A stretch of 64,000 nucleotides of DNA from Betaproteobacteria bacterium MOLA814. Lineage in GTDB: Bacteria > Pseudomonadota > Gammaproteobacteria > Burkholderiales > Burkholderiaceae_C. How positions within the stretch are numbered: the first letter of the stretch is position 1; each line of letters opens with the position of its first letter. Shown one piece after another: positions 1 to 9,304 of this stretch. A program made the position numbers and the translations under genes. Below the pieces are notes generated by a model. The model was not told the origin of the DNA, made no database searches, and saw only the letters and a program-made list of their open reading frames with translations. Location: positions 877,358 through 941,357 of the forward strand of contig AYMW01000001.1 of the NCBI GenBank assembly GCA_000496475.1, in the 5' to 3' direction.

Positions 1-443
<443 letters not shown>

Positions 444-500
444 TTAGGTGGCTAAGCACCCGTTTCCAAAGTTGGCTACATTCAAAACATGACGGGCAAC

Positions 501-528
501 AAAAAAAGGCCCCAGAGAGGGCCTTTTT
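501..528. terminator. Bidirectional Rho-independent terminator between rpmA and obgE
   Basis: A run of A is followed by GGCCC, a 6-nt loop, GGGCC and a run of T. The A and T runs extend the stem. On the minus strand it lies 59 nt past the rpmA stop and ends in seven T, so it would terminate or attenuate rplU-rpmA transcription before obgE. Confidence 0.75.
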
Positions 529-586
529 CGGACTGCTGCACGCTGATAAGACCTGTACATTCAGGTCTTACATCTCACAACTGTTA

Positions 587-847
587 TTAAATAACAGGCG
601 TGATGTTGACTGTGCTGCGGTTTTTTGCACCTTTGACAGCAAACTGCACGTGGCCATCAACTGTTGCAAACAAAGTGTGGTCTTTACCGATACCTACATT
701 GGTGCCCGGGTGGAACCTGGTGCCGCGCTGACGCACGATGATGGATCCTGCTGTTACCAACTCACCGCCGAACGCTTTAACGCCCAACATTTTTGGATTG
801 GAGTCACGCCCGTTGCGCGTCGAGCCGCCGCCTTTTTTTTGTGCCAT
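587..847 (-). CDS. rpmA: 50S ribosomal protein L27
   Basis: The 86-residue protein begins [16 protein letters not shown], the conserved L27 N-terminus, which in the ribosome reaches toward the peptidyl-transferase centre. The length is normal. It lies 14 nt after rplU on the same strand, so the two are surely co-transcribed. Confidence 0.98.
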   Translation of the reverse strand: MAQKKGGGSTRNGRDSNPKMLGVKAFGGELVTAGSIIVRQRGTRFHPGTNVGIGKDHTLFATVDGHVQFAVKGAKNRSTVNITPVI

Positions 848-861
848 GGTACTTCCAACCT

Positions 862-1173
862 TTAAGCTGTAATTAAGCCGATAGACAGCTCAGTGTAGTT
901 TTGACGGTGACCTTGGCGCTTTTGATAGTGCTTGCGGCGACGCATTTTAAAAATACGAATTTTGACGCCGCGACCGTGAGAAATCACGGTGGCCGTTACT
1001 GTTGCACCAGCGACCAAGGGAGCGCCGATCTTGATGTCTGCGCCGATACCGACGGCCAACACCTGATCCAACACAATCTCTTGACCCACTTCCGCAGCAA
1101 TCTGTTCTACTTTAATTTTTTCACCAGCGACAACACGATACTGTTTGCCTCCGGTTTTTATGACCGCGTACAT
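862..1173 (-). CDS. rplU: 50S ribosomal protein L21
   Basis: The 103-residue protein starts [14 protein letters not shown], diagnostic of L21, and carries the family's basic region [16 protein letters not shown] near the C-terminus. It binds 23S rRNA in the large subunit. It is first in the rplU-rpmA pair. An RNA-level or promoter control region lies in the 342-nt gap upstream, shared with divergent ispB. Confidence 0.98.
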   Translation of the reverse strand: MYAVIKTGGKQYRVVAGEKIKVEQIAAEVGQEIVLDQVLAVGIGADIKIGAPLVAGATVTATVISHGRGVKIRIFKMRRRKHYQKRQGHRQNYTELSIGLITA

Positions 1174-1515
1174 AGATACCTCTAAAAAATCAATACCACA
1201 AAGCCGTCGGTTTTAGCCAAAAAAGCTTACATGCCAACCAGTTTTGCAGTGTCTTTGGCGAAAGAATTTTCACCAAGCCCATGATTTTAGCACAAATTGT
1301 TTTTTACGGTCCATTTTTTAATGCACTATCAGTGCATGGGCCTAGCCACAAAGCCCCGGCCATTTGCCACACAGCAAGCGGCTTGAACGCCGAGAACGCC
1401 GAGCGGTCATTATGACAAGCCCAAAGTGAAGACCGCGAATGTGGATAATCATATGTTGGACCGATGGATATTAAAAAAATCTTAGCTATTCCAGCCGACA
1501 CCTCACCGCCAGCAA
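1174..1515. other. Divergent rplU / ispB intergenic region
   Basis: This 342-nt gap must hold the promoters of rplU (minus) and ispB (plus). The best minus-strand -10 candidate is TAAAAT (reverse complement of 1284-1289), about 110 nt before rplU; its -35 is weak. No convincing ispB promoter, tRNA or small gene was found. Confidence 0.4.
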
Positions 1516-2517
1516 TTGTTTTTTGTTTTGACACAAGCCCATACCCTCATAGATCAAGCCAACCCATTGGCTGTTATTGCCACCGACATGCACTTGGTCG
1601 ACGAGGTCATACGTGATCGCCTGCGCAGCGATGTGGCGCTGGTGTCACAAATCTCTCAACACATCATTCAAAGCGGCGGCAAGCGCCTGCGCCCTTCGTT
1701 GCTCCTCATCATGTGTGGTGCCATTGGGCACACCAACCCGCACCGCCACACACTGGCAGCCGCGGTTGAGTTTATTCATACCGCCACGTTGTTACACGAC
1801 GATGTGGTGGACGAATCCACCATGCGCCGCGGAAAAGATACGGCAAACGAGTTGTTTGGCAACGCAGCAAGTGTCTTGGTAGGTGACTTTTTGTACTCTC
1901 GCGCGTTTCAAATTATGGTTGATGCTGGCAACATGCGTGTCATGCAAGTGCTGTCTGATGCCACCAACGTGATTGCTGAAGGCGAGGTGCTACAACTCAT
2001 GAACATGCACGATGCACAGCTCAGCCGCGCTGACTATTTGCATGTTATTCAGTCTAAAACAGCCAAGCTATTTGAGGCCAGCACGCGTTTGGCAGCCGTT
2101 TTGGGTGCTTGCGATCACGCGACAGAGACTTCTTGCGCTGAATACGGTGAGGCTTTGGGCACCGCGTTTCAAATCATTGACGATGTGCTTGATTACGAAG
2201 GCGACACCCAAGAGCTCGGTAAAAATTTAGGCGACGACTTGCGTGAAGGCAAGCTCACGCTGCCCGTTATCTGCACGCTCGAGCATGTCCGAGGCGCAGA
2301 TAGGGACCTGATTGTTCACGCCATAGAGAACGGGGACCTGTCGCAACTGGGCCGCGTCAACAAGCTGATTCACCAACATGGCGGGTTAAGTCAGGCCCGC
2401 GAAATTGCGCATCAAGAAGCCAAGCGTGCCATCGCATCTATCAGCGCACTGCCAGACAACCCACATACGCAAGCGCTCAACGCGTTGGGGCAATCGCTGC
2501 TGCTCAGACGCAGCTGA
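1516..2517 (+). CDS. ispB: Octaprenyl diphosphate synthase (trans-long-chain polyprenyl synthase)
   Basis: Condenses isopentenyl diphosphate onto farnesyl diphosphate to make the ubiquinone side chain. Counting from 1516 (333 aa), GGKRLRP is at 54-60, the first Asp-rich motif DDVVD at 95-99 and the second DDVLD at 222-226, with EGEVLQL in between; all match IspB. The start is uncertain: TTG at 1516 or 1528, or ATG at 1588. None has a clear Shine-Dalgarno. Alignment by eye with E. coli IspB favours a start upstream of 1588. It is divergent from rplU, a common arrangement in beta- and gammaproteobacteria. Confidence 0.95.
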   Translation: MFFVLTQAHTLIDQANPLAVIATDMHLVDEVIRDRLRSDVALVSQISQHIIQSGGKRLRPSLLLIMCGAIGHTNPHRHTLAAAVEFIHTATLLHDDVVDESTMRRGKDTANELFGNAASVLVGDFLYSRAFQIMVDAGNMRVMQVLSDATNVIAEGEVLQLMNMHDAQLSRADYLHVIQSKTAKLFEASTRLAAVLGACDHATETSCAEYGEALGTAFQIIDDVLDYEGDTQELGKNLGDDLREGKLTLPVICTLEHVRGADRDLIVHAIENGDLSQLGRVNKLIHQHGGLSQAREIAHQEAKRAIASISALPDNPHTQALNALGQSLLLRRS

Positions 2518-2526
2518 TTGAATTTA

Positions 2527-2544
2527 AGCCCTGCAGTCAGGGCT
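2527..2544 (+). other. Small hairpin downstream of ispB
   Basis: AGCCCTG, a 4-nt loop and CAGGGCT form a perfect 7-bp stem 10 nt after the ispB stop. There is no T run, so it is a possible mRNA 3'-end stabiliser, not a clear terminator. The same arm sequences recur in the hairpin after rne. Confidence 0.4.
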
Positions 2545-2551
2545 ACAGGTG

Positions 2552-3511
2552 CCCCGCCCTGCTTTGGCTGAAGGCTTCACCAACTCAGGTGGGGCACAAC
2601 AAGACAAACCGTTTTCTTAGTTTTTGAAATAGCAGTGGGAGCGCTTCACAGGCGATATGCCCAGACCGCCAGCCAGCGAAGTTGCCAGTGTGCCCGTCGA
2701 CTTGACAGCTCTACAAGCCAATTGCAACCACGGACAATGCGTAAAACCTCAAGCTATGTGGCTGGGCCACGCCACCGGTTTACTTCAAGCTGGTGGCTCC
2801 AACTTGTTGTTTGATCCAGTTTTCTCTGAACGTGCCTTGCTTTTTTCTTTAATAGGCCCAAAGCGACACAACCCGCCACCTGTTGCCGTTAAAGACCTGC
2901 CTTACATGGATGCAGTGTTTATCTCGCACAACCACTACGAGCACTTAGACAAAACCAGCGTGCTGACCGTGAGCCAACAGCCAGGTGGTTCACCCAGATT
3001 GTTTGTGCCACTGGGCCTGGCAACATGGTTTAAAGACTTGGGCATGAACAATGTTGTCGAACTGGATTGGTGGGACAAGGGCCACATGAGCGGCGCGGAT
3101 ATTCACTTTGTGCCAGCTCACCATGGGAGTGCCCGCGGCTTGTTTGATACAAATAAGAGTTTGTGGGGCGGGTGGATTGCCACCACGGCTGACTGGCGAT
3201 TTTATTTTGCGGGTGACGCAGGCTGGAGTGACGACTTTGTCGACATTGGGCAGCGCTTTCCTGGCATTGATCTAGCGGCTATTCCTATTGGCGCCTATGC
3301 GCCAAGATGGTTTATGGGTGAGCAACACGTCAATCCCAAAGAAGCAGTGGACCTGTACCAAGCTAGTGGCGCCAAAAGACTTGGCACAAGCCTTGGTTAC
3401 AGCTGGCATTGCCAGCAACCTGTTCCGTGTGTTGCGCGTAGGAGAGGCTATCCCGCTGCGCTGATGGCTGACGGAAATAACCACACGCCAAAGGTTGAAC
3501 TTTCCCCTTAG
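2552..3511 (+). pseudogene. Decayed metallo-beta-lactamase-fold hydrolase (NAPE-PLD-like family)
   Basis: The open part (2657-3511, 284 codons) is clearly this family: WLGHAT, SHNHYEHLD, PAHHGSARG, FAGDAGWS and PIGAYAPRWFM occur in the usual order. Three lesions are visible. Upstream of the ATG the same frame continues as family-like sequence (GFTNSGGAQQDKPFS, then FLK, then QWERFTGD), interrupted by TAG at 2618-2620 and 2630-2632, where Glu and Trp would be expected. Near 3376 the frame breaks: the +1 frame continues DLAQALVTAGIASNLFRVLR to a stop at 3462-3464, which resembles the family's normal C-terminus. The expected segment between, with the conserved HWGTF metal-ligand His, is missing. 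The metal-site Asp is also Glu (HNHYEH). It is very probably non-functional. The read-through stop at 3511 overlaps the rpoH CIRCE. Confidence 0.75.
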
Positions 3512-3534
3512 CACTCACTCATATAGAGTGCTAA
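3508..3534 (+). promoter_or_regulatory. CIRCE operator (HrcA site) upstream of rpoH
   Basis: TTAGCACTC, exactly 9 nt, then GAGTGCTAA: a perfect match to the CIRCE inverted repeat bound by the HrcA repressor. It ends 33 nt before the preferred rpoH start. A possible -35, TTGAAC (3495-3500), lies just upstream, so bound HrcA would cover the -10/+1 area. Confidence 0.92.
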
Positions 3535-3567
3535 TATAGAATTGTTATGAATGAAAAGGACAAGCAC

Positions 3568-4506
3568 ATGAACACCCTCGTGACCTTGACCCCCCAGCAA
3601 ATGGCTGTGCGTGACCCCTGGTCAGTGCTCCCCCCCCTGGGCAGCTTGGACGCCTACATAGGGGCAGTAAACCGCTTGCCTATGCTCACGCTTGAGCAGG
3701 AGCAAGACTTTGCCAAGCAACTCAAAGACGACAACAACCTAGAAGCTGCAGGTGCGCTCATCATGTCCCACCTGCGTTTGGTGGTGTCGGTATCACGCCA
3801 GTACTTAGGTTATGGTTTGCCGCACAACGACTTGATTCAAGAGGGCAATATTGGCCTCATGAAAGCCGTGCGCCGATTCGATCCAGAGCAAGGGGTGCGC
3901 TTGGTGAGCTATGCCATGCATTGGATCAAGGCCGAGATTCACGAGTATGTGCTGCGCAACTGGCGCATGGTGAAAGTAGCAACCACCAAGGCACAGCGCA
4001 AACTATTTTTCAATCTTCGCTCGATGAAGGCGCGCATGCACCAAACCGCCCAAGGCGACGTGGGCAGTACACCGCGCAACACACTGAACCCCAAAGAGGT
4101 GGCCGATATGGCCCGCCGTCTGAACGTCAAGCCTGAAGAAGTTCAGGAAATGGAGGCGCGCTTGGCTGGTGGCGACGTGTTGTTAGACCCCACACCCAAT
4201 GGCGACGGTGAAGAGGCCTTTGGCCCTATTTCCTACCTGACGGACGCGCGGTTTGAGCCAACCGCCGTGCTGGAAGCACAAGAGCGTGAACACCTTGCCA
4301 ATGATGGCGTGAACAACGCCATGGCCATACTAGACGACCGCTCAAAACGCATAGTGACGGAGCGCTGGCTCAAGGTCAACGACGATGGCTCGGGCGGAAT
4401 GACGCTGCATGAACTGGCCAGTGAGTATGGCGTCAGCGCCGAACGCATCCGTCAAATTGAGGTAGCTGCCATGAAGAAGATGCGCAAAGCTTTAACACCC
4501 GCATAA
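3568..4506 (+). CDS. rpoH: RNA polymerase heat-shock sigma factor, sigma-32
   Basis: The 312-residue protein has the sigma-70 family layout: region 2 with DLIQEGNIGLMKAVRRFDPE and SYAMHWIKAEI, the RpoH box QRKLFFNLR that distinguishes sigma-32, and a C-terminal region 4 helix-turn-helix (LHELASEYGVSAERIRQIE). It directs heat-shock transcription. The start at 3568 is chosen because AAAGGA lies 7 nt before it; the in-frame ATG at 3547 has no Shine-Dalgarno. A perfect CIRCE lies just upstream, implying HrcA repression. A Rho-independent terminator follows. Confidence 0.96.
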   Translation: MNTLVTLTPQQMAVRDPWSVLPPLGSLDAYIGAVNRLPMLTLEQEQDFAKQLKDDNNLEAAGALIMSHLRLVVSVSRQYLGYGLPHNDLIQEGNIGLMKAVRRFDPEQGVRLVSYAMHWIKAEIHEYVLRNWRMVKVATTKAQRKLFFNLRSMKARMHQTAQGDVGSTPRNTLNPKEVADMARRLNVKPEEVQEMEARLAGGDVLLDPTPNGDGEEAFGPISYLTDARFEPTAVLEAQEREHLANDGVNNAMAILDDRSKRIVTERWLKVNDDGSGGMTLHELASEYGVSAERIRQIEVAAMKKMRKALTPA

Positions 4507-4543
4507 GCTTTATCGAGCGGCGCCAGCACCGCCCTAACAACCA

Positions 4544-4570
4544 CCCTCGCTACACAGCGGGGGTTTTTTT
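4544..4570 (+). terminator. rpoH terminator
   Basis: CCCTCGCT, loop ACAC, AGCGGGGG (one G-T pair), then seven T, 38 nt after the rpoH stop. Confidence 0.85.
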
Positions 4571-4628
4571 ATGGCTGCTTGTGCAGGAGTAGGGTATTTT
4601 TAACGTCCACCACGCAAAACACTAAATC

Positions 4629-4657
4629 CTGTAAAAGCGGCGCGTAAAGCTTATAAT
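4629..4657 (+). promoter_or_regulatory. Possible promoter of the ParA-like gene
   Basis: A consensus -10, TATAAT (4652-4657), has a weak -35 (CTGTAA) 17 nt before it. The -10 is embedded in an A/T near-palindrome (AATAATTATT at its core) that could serve as an operator. Confidence 0.35.
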
Positions 4658-4726
4658 AATTATTAATAAGCCGGCGCAAGACACCTGCATAATGCCCGAA
4701 TTGCTGACTTATGTCTAAAAAGCACT

Positions 4727-5731
4727 ATGTACCAACCGCCATTAAATAGCCTTGGCAGCACACAAGCGCCACCACAGGCACCACCCATAGCTCCAACACC
4801 ACCGTTGAAGGCGTTGAAGGCGTTGAAAATTTTAGTGACCAGTCGCAAAGGTGGTGTGGGCAAAAGCACCATTTCTGCCAACCTAGCAGCGTATTTTAAA
4901 ACGGAGTTGGGGCTTACCACCACGTTACTTGATCTGGATTTGCACGGCTCCTCCAGCGAGTGGTTGCGAGAAGCTCGCCCTATTGGCGTGGTGGTTCAGC
5001 ACCACCCATTACCACTTGACCTGGGCAGACGTGGCGCTGCATTGGATGCTAGGCGTCACTTGCGCCACGCAGCTGAAAGTTCTGCCGTGGTGGTTGCGGA
5101 CTTGACGTGGTCAGACGCACTAGACGGCAACTGGTTGTTTGATTACGACGTGGTGCTGACGCCAGTATCGTTATCTGGCATTGAGGTCTCAGCCACCATA
5201 GGTTTTTTATCCAACTTACACTGGGTATTCGAATCCACTGTGCGCGTCCCACCCCAGCTGATTATATGCCCCAGCCGGGTTGAGTCAACCGACTCGATCA
5301 GCGATATATTTACCTCGCAAACCTTCCCTATTAGCTTTGTGCTCAGCCCACCAGTGCTGGGGTTTCCACAAGCCAAACATTTGTTTAAAAAAGGCTACCT
5401 CAGTGAGATGCCTGGTGATGCTGGAAAATCATTCAGGCTGTTTGCGCAATCTGTTGCAGATGTCGGCATGGCGCATGTGCGCAGCAAACCCGACACAGGC
5501 CGTGGCAACATAAAAATCAGCGAGTTGCGCCGTGTCACGGGCGAGTCAGATGTGCTCAACCACTTTATGCAGCAACGTGGTTCGGCAGGCTCGTCCGCAC
5601 CCAGCTTCATCCCCATAAAGAAATCAGCCATAAAATCTGACCCGCAAGCTGACATCACAACAACTGATAAAACCACAAAAATTGGTTTTTTGAAACGGCT
5701 GTTCAGCCACCGCGGCGCGGCACGGGATTAG
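4727..5731 (+). CDS. Orphan ParA/MinD-family ATPase with MinD-like C-terminal amphipathic helix
   Basis: The 334-residue protein has a deviant Walker A, KGGVGKST (41-48), and [10 protein letters not shown] (67-76) at the A' position, so it is a ParA/MinD/Mrp-type ATPase. The N-terminal 30 residues are Pro-rich and precede LKALKALK, encoded by three copies of a 9-nt repeat. The last residues include GFLKRLF (320-326), nearly identical to the membrane-targeting tip of E. coli MinD, after a Ser/Thr/Lys-rich linker. No ParB, MinC, MinE, flagellar or pilus gene is adjacent. Membrane-associated spatial organisation is inferred; the actual cargo is unknown. It has its own possible promoter after the rpoH terminator and its stop overlaps convergent galU by 4 nt. 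No Shine-Dalgarno is visible. Confidence 0.8.
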   Translation: MYQPPLNSLGSTQAPPQAPPIAPTPPLKALKALKILVTSRKGGVGKSTISANLAAYFKTELGLTTTLLDLDLHGSSSEWLREARPIGVVVQHHPLPLDLGRRGAALDARRHLRHAAESSAVVVADLTWSDALDGNWLFDYDVVLTPVSLSGIEVSATIGFLSNLHWVFESTVRVPPQLIICPSRVESTDSISDIFTSQTFPISFVLSPPVLGFPQAKHLFKKGYLSEMPGDAGKSFRLFAQSVADVGMAHVRSKPDTGRGNIKISELRRVTGESDVLNHFMQQRGSAGSSAPSFIPIKKSAIKSDPQADITTTDKTTKIGFLKRLFSHRGAARD

Positions 5732-6624
5732 CGCGCCAACACAGCACGCAAGTGCGCCATAAAGTCTGGCGCAATATCTGCACGTTGCAGGGCCAAATCA
5801 ACCGTGGCAGCTAAAAATCCAGCCTGCTGCCCGCAGTCATAGCGTTGGCCTTCGTAGCGGTACGCGTACACACGTTGTGTTGCCATCAACGCGGCAATGC
5901 CGTCGGTTAGCTGTAACTCACCACCAGCACCGACAGGCTGGTTGCGAATAGCATCAAATACCGCACTGTCAAGTATGTAACGCCCAGCAACCGCCAGTGT
6001 AGAAGGCGCCAACGCTGGCATTGGTTTTTCTACCATTGCCAAAATTTCAGTCAACTGGTTCGTTTTGCCAGCCACATCGACAATGCCATACCGTTTTGTA
6101 TGTTCTCGCGGCACATCTTGGACGGCCAAGATACTCGCTTTGACTTGTTCGTAGGCCTCTACCATTTGAGCCAATATGGGCGTGCTGCCCACCATCAAGT
6201 CGTCGGCCAACACAACAGCAAATGGCTCTTGACCAATAAGGGGCTCAGCACACAATACAGCGTGGCCTAAGCCAAGCGGTCTGGACTGACGAATATAGAC
6301 ACATTGCATATCGTCAGGCTTGATAGCCTGAACCAAACTCAACAAATCTTCTTTCTGGGCAAGCTCTAATGCGTGCTCCAGCTCAAACGCCGTATCAAAA
6401 TGATCTTCAATGGCGCGTTTGTGCCGCCCAGTTACAAAGATCATTTCACGAATACCGGCCGCGTAGGCCTCCTCCACTGCGTATTGAATAAGGGGCTTGT
6501 CGACGATAGGCAGCATTTCTTTGGGAATGGCTTTGGTCGCTGGCAAAAACCGCGTACCCATGCCGCCTACGGGAAATACCGCTTTGCGAACTGTTGGTCG
6601 TGGGGTGTGGTCAGTAGAAGTCAT
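5728..6624 (-). CDS. galU: UTP-glucose-1-phosphate uridylyltransferase
   Basis: Makes UDP-glucose from UTP and glucose-1-phosphate for envelope polysaccharides and osmoprotectant synthesis. The 298-residue form starts MTSTDHTP, with nucleotidyltransferase motifs [14 protein letters not shown] (18-31) and [19 protein letters not shown] following at the normal distance from the N-terminus. ATG at 6624 is preferred over an in-frame TTG at 6669, which adds 15 residues not seen in E. coli GalU. It is convergent with the ParA-like gene (4-nt overlap). Confidence 0.95.
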   Translation of the reverse strand: MTSTDHTPRPTVRKAVFPVGGMGTRFLPATKAIPKEMLPIVDKPLIQYAVEEAYAAGIREMIFVTGRHKRAIEDHFDTAFELEHALELAQKEDLLSLVQAIKPDDMQCVYIRQSRPLGLGHAVLCAEPLIGQEPFAVVLADDLMVGSTPILAQMVEAYEQVKASILAVQDVPREHTKRYGIVDVAGKTNQLTEILAMVEKPMPALAPSTLAVAGRYILDSAVFDAIRNQPVGAGGELQLTDGIAALMATQRVYAYRYEGQRYDCGQQAGFLAATVDLALQRADIAPDFMAHLRAVLAR

Positions 6625-6700
6625 GCACGCATGATAACCAAGACTTTTAACAAACCGGCGCAACGCCAAAGAGCCGGCGATAACGGGTTGCTGATAACAC

Positions 6701-7699
6701 TTAGTGCAACTTCAAGCTACCGCTCTGCAAGGCTTTGACAACGCCTTCGCCCATGGCTGCGCCAAGTTGCTTGACCACGCGTTGGCTGAGCGTTTCGCGC
6801 TCGGTGTAATCGACGATATCAGGGGCTACAACGACATCGCGGGCCACCATTTCAAGGCTGCCCAGTTTATCAGCCAAGCCCAAGCCAATGGCCTGCTCAC
6901 CCGTCCAAAACAGACCGCTGAACATGTCTGGTGTTTCTTTAAGGCGCTTGCCCCTTCCATCACGAACCACGGCAATAAACTGTTGGTGGATATCGTCCAG
7001 TATGGCTTGCGCATGGGCCACTTGCTGTGGATTTTCAGGTGCAAACGGGTCCAAAAAGCCTTTGTTTACACCGGCCGTGTGCAAACGGCGCTCCACACCC
7101 AGCTTGTCCATCAAACCAGTAAAGCCAAAACCATCCATCAGCACGCCAATGCTGCCAACCACGCTGGCTTTGTCTACAAATATGTCGTCTGCGCCCGCCG
7201 CAATGTAATAGGCAGCGGAGGCGCAGGTTTCCTCGACAACAGCATACAAGGGCTTGTTGTGCAACGCTTTCAGACGGCGTATTTCATCAAATACCATGCC
7301 TGCTTGTACAGGGCTACCTCCGGGGCTGTTGATGAGCATCACCACGGCCTTGGCGCCCTTGTCTTCAAACGCATTTTGCAATGCGCGGTTGATATTTTGA
7401 GCACTGGCCTCAGCGTCAGAAGCAATAACGCCTTCTACGACCACCAAGGCTGTATGCGCACTGCTGGTAGGCATGGCGCTAGATTTACTAGACTGCATCA
7501 TCCACCAGCCAGCAAAACCCACAATGACCAGCAGCCATAACCCGCGCTTAAACCAACTCCAGCGCCGCGCTGAGCGCCCCGCACGCACATGTTCTTGTAG
7601 CATGTCACGCAGAGCTTCACGCTCCCAACCGCTGGCTGGCGCCGCTGTCGTTGAGCTGGTAGCCGCCGTGGTGTTATTGGGTGTGGTGAGATCGGTCAT
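6701..7699 (-). CDS. sppA: Signal peptide peptidase SppA, short S49 type
   Basis: A membrane serine peptidase that degrades cleaved signal peptides. The 332 residues comprise a soluble Thr/Ala-rich N-terminus, one membrane segment (about 53-68) and the S49 domain. The catalytic dyad fits Ser161 (in [11 protein letters not shown]) and Lys213 (in VNKGFLDPF); the spacing of 52 equals that of the B. subtilis SppA dyad (Ser147/Lys199). It is the short single-domain form, not the tandem-domain E. coli form. It is the downstream member of a gph-Rieske-sppA run. Confidence 0.95.
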   Translation of the reverse strand: MTDLTTPNNTTAATSSTTAAPASGWEREALRDMLQEHVRAGRSARRWSWFKRGLWLLVIVGFAGWWMMQSSKSSAMPTSSAHTALVVVEGVIASDAEASAQNINRALQNAFEDKGAKAVVMLINSPGGSPVQAGMVFDEIRRLKALHNKPLYAVVEETCASAAYYIAAGADDIFVDKASVVGSIGVLMDGFGFTGLMDKLGVERRLHTAGVNKGFLDPFAPENPQQVAHAQAILDDIHQQFIAVVRDGRGKRLKETPDMFSGLFWTGEQAIGLGLADKLGSLEMVARDVVVAPDIVDYTERETLSQRVVKQLGAAMGEGVVKALQSGSLKLH

Positions 7700-7732
7700 A
7701 CATACAGTTTGGTTTGTTGCTAACAGCGCAAC

Positions 7733-8149
7733 TTAGATCGCTGGTAATAAGTCATATTGTGACTGCCAATGCACAGCGTCGCCTTGCTCACGTGTGTGAA
7801 TCAATGTTAAGCCCCCATTGCAGGGCCCAGCAGTACAGGCACCTGTTAGTGGGTGGTGCATGGCGCCATGCGTGGCACATAAGAGCCATTGGCCATCGCT
7901 TGAAAAAAATCGATTGGGTATCCAGTCCATTTCCATTGCAACGTGTGTGCAACGGTTTAAATAAGCCCTGACCTGTCCTTGAAATCTCACAGCGAATGCC
8001 GTGCAGGGCGCGCCAAGGTAAACCACATCAAATGAGACTGCCAGCCCGCCGTCTACCAACGCATCACAGGCGCACAAACGCAACCACCTAACGTGCGCAT
8101 CAGATTGACGAGTGGCGTCAAACAGTTGAGGCAGTGGTTGCTTACTCAT
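7733..8149 (-). CDS. Rieske [2Fe-2S] domain protein
   Basis: The 138-residue soluble protein has the Rieske cluster pair CTH (first) and CATHGAMHHPLTGAC (second), giving two Cys and two His ligands. The start at 8149 forms an ATGA overlap with the gph stop, so translation is probably coupled; longer upstream starts are disfavoured. There is no membrane segment and no oxygenase catalytic domain, so it resembles a small ferredoxin-like protein. Its partner is unknown. The gph-Rieske-sppA order is common in Burkholderiales as I recall it. Confidence 0.9.
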   Translation of the reverse strand: MSKQPLPQLFDATRQSDAHVRWLRLCACDALVDGGLAVSFDVVYLGAPCTAFAVRFQGQVRAYLNRCTHVAMEMDWIPNRFFSSDGQWLLCATHGAMHHPLTGACTAGPCNGGLTLIHTREQGDAVHWQSQYDLLPAI

Positions 8150-8850
8150 GGCAGCAAACGTGCCAGCAACCACTGATGCATTTCGCCCACGCTGTGCACG
8201 ACAGCCATAGGATGACACGCATCCAAGTTGGCTTGGTCATGTGCCCCATAGCTCACGCCTAAACTGTGACACCCAGCGTTGTTGGCCATCCCCAAGTCGT
8301 GGCTGGTATCACCCACCATGAGGACACGGTCAGGGGTCACTTGCAACGTGTCCATCAACTCATGAAGCATGAGCGGGTCTGGCTTGCCATTTGTTTCGTC
8401 TGCGGTGCGCGAATCATCAAATACACCGCGTAAATCCATAGTTTGCAACACCTCATTTAAGCCGCTGCGCGACTTGCCCGTGGCAACAGCCAGCAATGCG
8501 CCCGTGGCCTTCAGGGCATTCAGCATGGGCAACACGCCTTCAAATAGATTTAACTCGCCTAAAGCTTTGGAAAAATGATGCCTGTAACGCAGTCCCAACT
8601 CAGCAAACCGTTCGGGCGGCACATCAGGTGCCGCATACGCCAATGCTTGCATTAAACCCAATCCAATCACATAAGAGGCCTTTTCATCGCTGGGCTTGTC
8701 ATAGCCTAAGTCGACCACGGAGGCCTGAATGGCGTGGGTAATAGCCGCAGTGGAGTCGTAGAGAGTCCCGTCCCAGTCAAAAGCAATCAAATCGAACTGG
8801 CGGTTGGCCTTGTTGGCTGCAAACAAATTGTGTTGGGGCTGGGTTGTCAT
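8146..8850 (-). CDS. gph: HAD-superfamily hydrolase, phosphoglycolate-phosphatase-like
   Basis: The 234-residue protein has HAD motif I FDWDGTLYDS, motif II (AVATGK), the Lys in NGKPDP and motif IV MVGDTSHDLGMA, with an alpha-helical cap after motif I: a Gph/PGMB-type phosphatase. The substrate cannot be read from sequence; in this gene context it is often named Gph. The start at ATG 8850 is preferred to TTG 8868. It lies downstream of the H-NS terminator and overlaps the Rieske gene by 4 nt. Confidence 0.88.
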   Translation of the reverse strand: MTTQPQHNLFAANKANRQFDLIAFDWDGTLYDSTAAITHAIQASVVDLGYDKPSDEKASYVIGLGLMQALAYAAPDVPPERFAELGLRYRHHFSKALGELNLFEGVLPMLNALKATGALLAVATGKSRSGLNEVLQTMDLRGVFDDSRTADETNGKPDPLMLHELMDTLQVTPDRVLMVGDTSHDLGMANNAGCHSLGVSYGAHDQANLDACHPMAVVHSVGEMHQWLLARLLP

Positions 8851-8889
8851 GTGTTGATTGTCTATCAAGGTCGGAACTTAGATGTGGGC

Positions 8890-8922
8890 AAAAAAAAACC
8901 ACCACATGGGTATGTGGTGGTT
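8890..8922 (-). terminator. hns terminator
   Basis: Reading the minus strand, AACCACCACAT, loop ACCC, ATGTGGTGGTT and a T run make an 11-bp perfect stem 77 nt after the hns stop. It isolates hns from gph. Confidence 0.9.
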
Positions 8923-8998
8923 ATTTGCTCCGGGAAGCGACAAAACGTCAACGATTCACGGCTGTTTCAACCCTTCAATCGGACGTGCGTATGTCTAT

Positions 8999-9304
8999 TT
9001 AAACTTTAAAGTCTTCAATGTTACGGCCCGAATCCAACACATCTCGTACCCACTGTGGCTTGCGGCCCAAGCCACCAGCCCAAGTTTCGCCATTAGCGCC
9101 GCGGTAACGAACCACACCTGGAACTTTTGCAACACGAACTTTACGTGTACCACCAGCCATGCCCAAATCGGATGCCGACACGCCGTATTGCTTCATTTTT
9201 ACCTTGATATCAGCAATAACAGATGCAAGCTCTTCTTTGCGCACCTGCTCAGCTTGCACCATAAGTGCTTCAGCTTGTGAACGTAACTCTTGATATGAAG
9301 CCAT
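8999..9304 (-). CDS. H-NS-family nucleoid-associated protein
   Basis: The 101-residue protein has an N-terminal oligomerisation helix (residues 1-45, QAEALMVQAEQVRKEEL), a linker and a C-terminal DNA-binding domain with YRGANGETWAGGLGRKPQW, matching the H-NS core W-x-G-x-GR-x-P. It silences A/T-rich DNA. Two adjacent ATGs exist at 9307 and 9304; AGGAGG lies 2 nt before the first and 5 nt before the second, so 9304 is preferred. The gene is monocistronic with a strong terminator, as expected for an abundant protein. Confidence 0.92.
   Translation of the reverse strand: MASYQELRSQAEALMVQAEQVRKEELASVIADIKVKMKQYGVSASDLGMAGGTRKVRVAKVPGVVRYRGANGETWAGGLGRKPQWVRDVLDSGRNIEDFKV

Noticed and set aside
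1304-1534. 76-codon minus-strand frame in the rplU/ispB gap
   Set aside because: No family resemblance or Shine-Dalgarno; it overlaps the expected promoters and ispB start.
3547-3567. Upstream ATG for rpoH
   Set aside because: It lacks a Shine-Dalgarno, whereas ATG 3568 has AAAGGA at good spacing.
6704-7540. 278-codon open frame antisense to sppA
   Set aside because: It mirrors a confident sppA gene with intact catalytic dyad; no motif or Shine-Dalgarno in the antisense frame.
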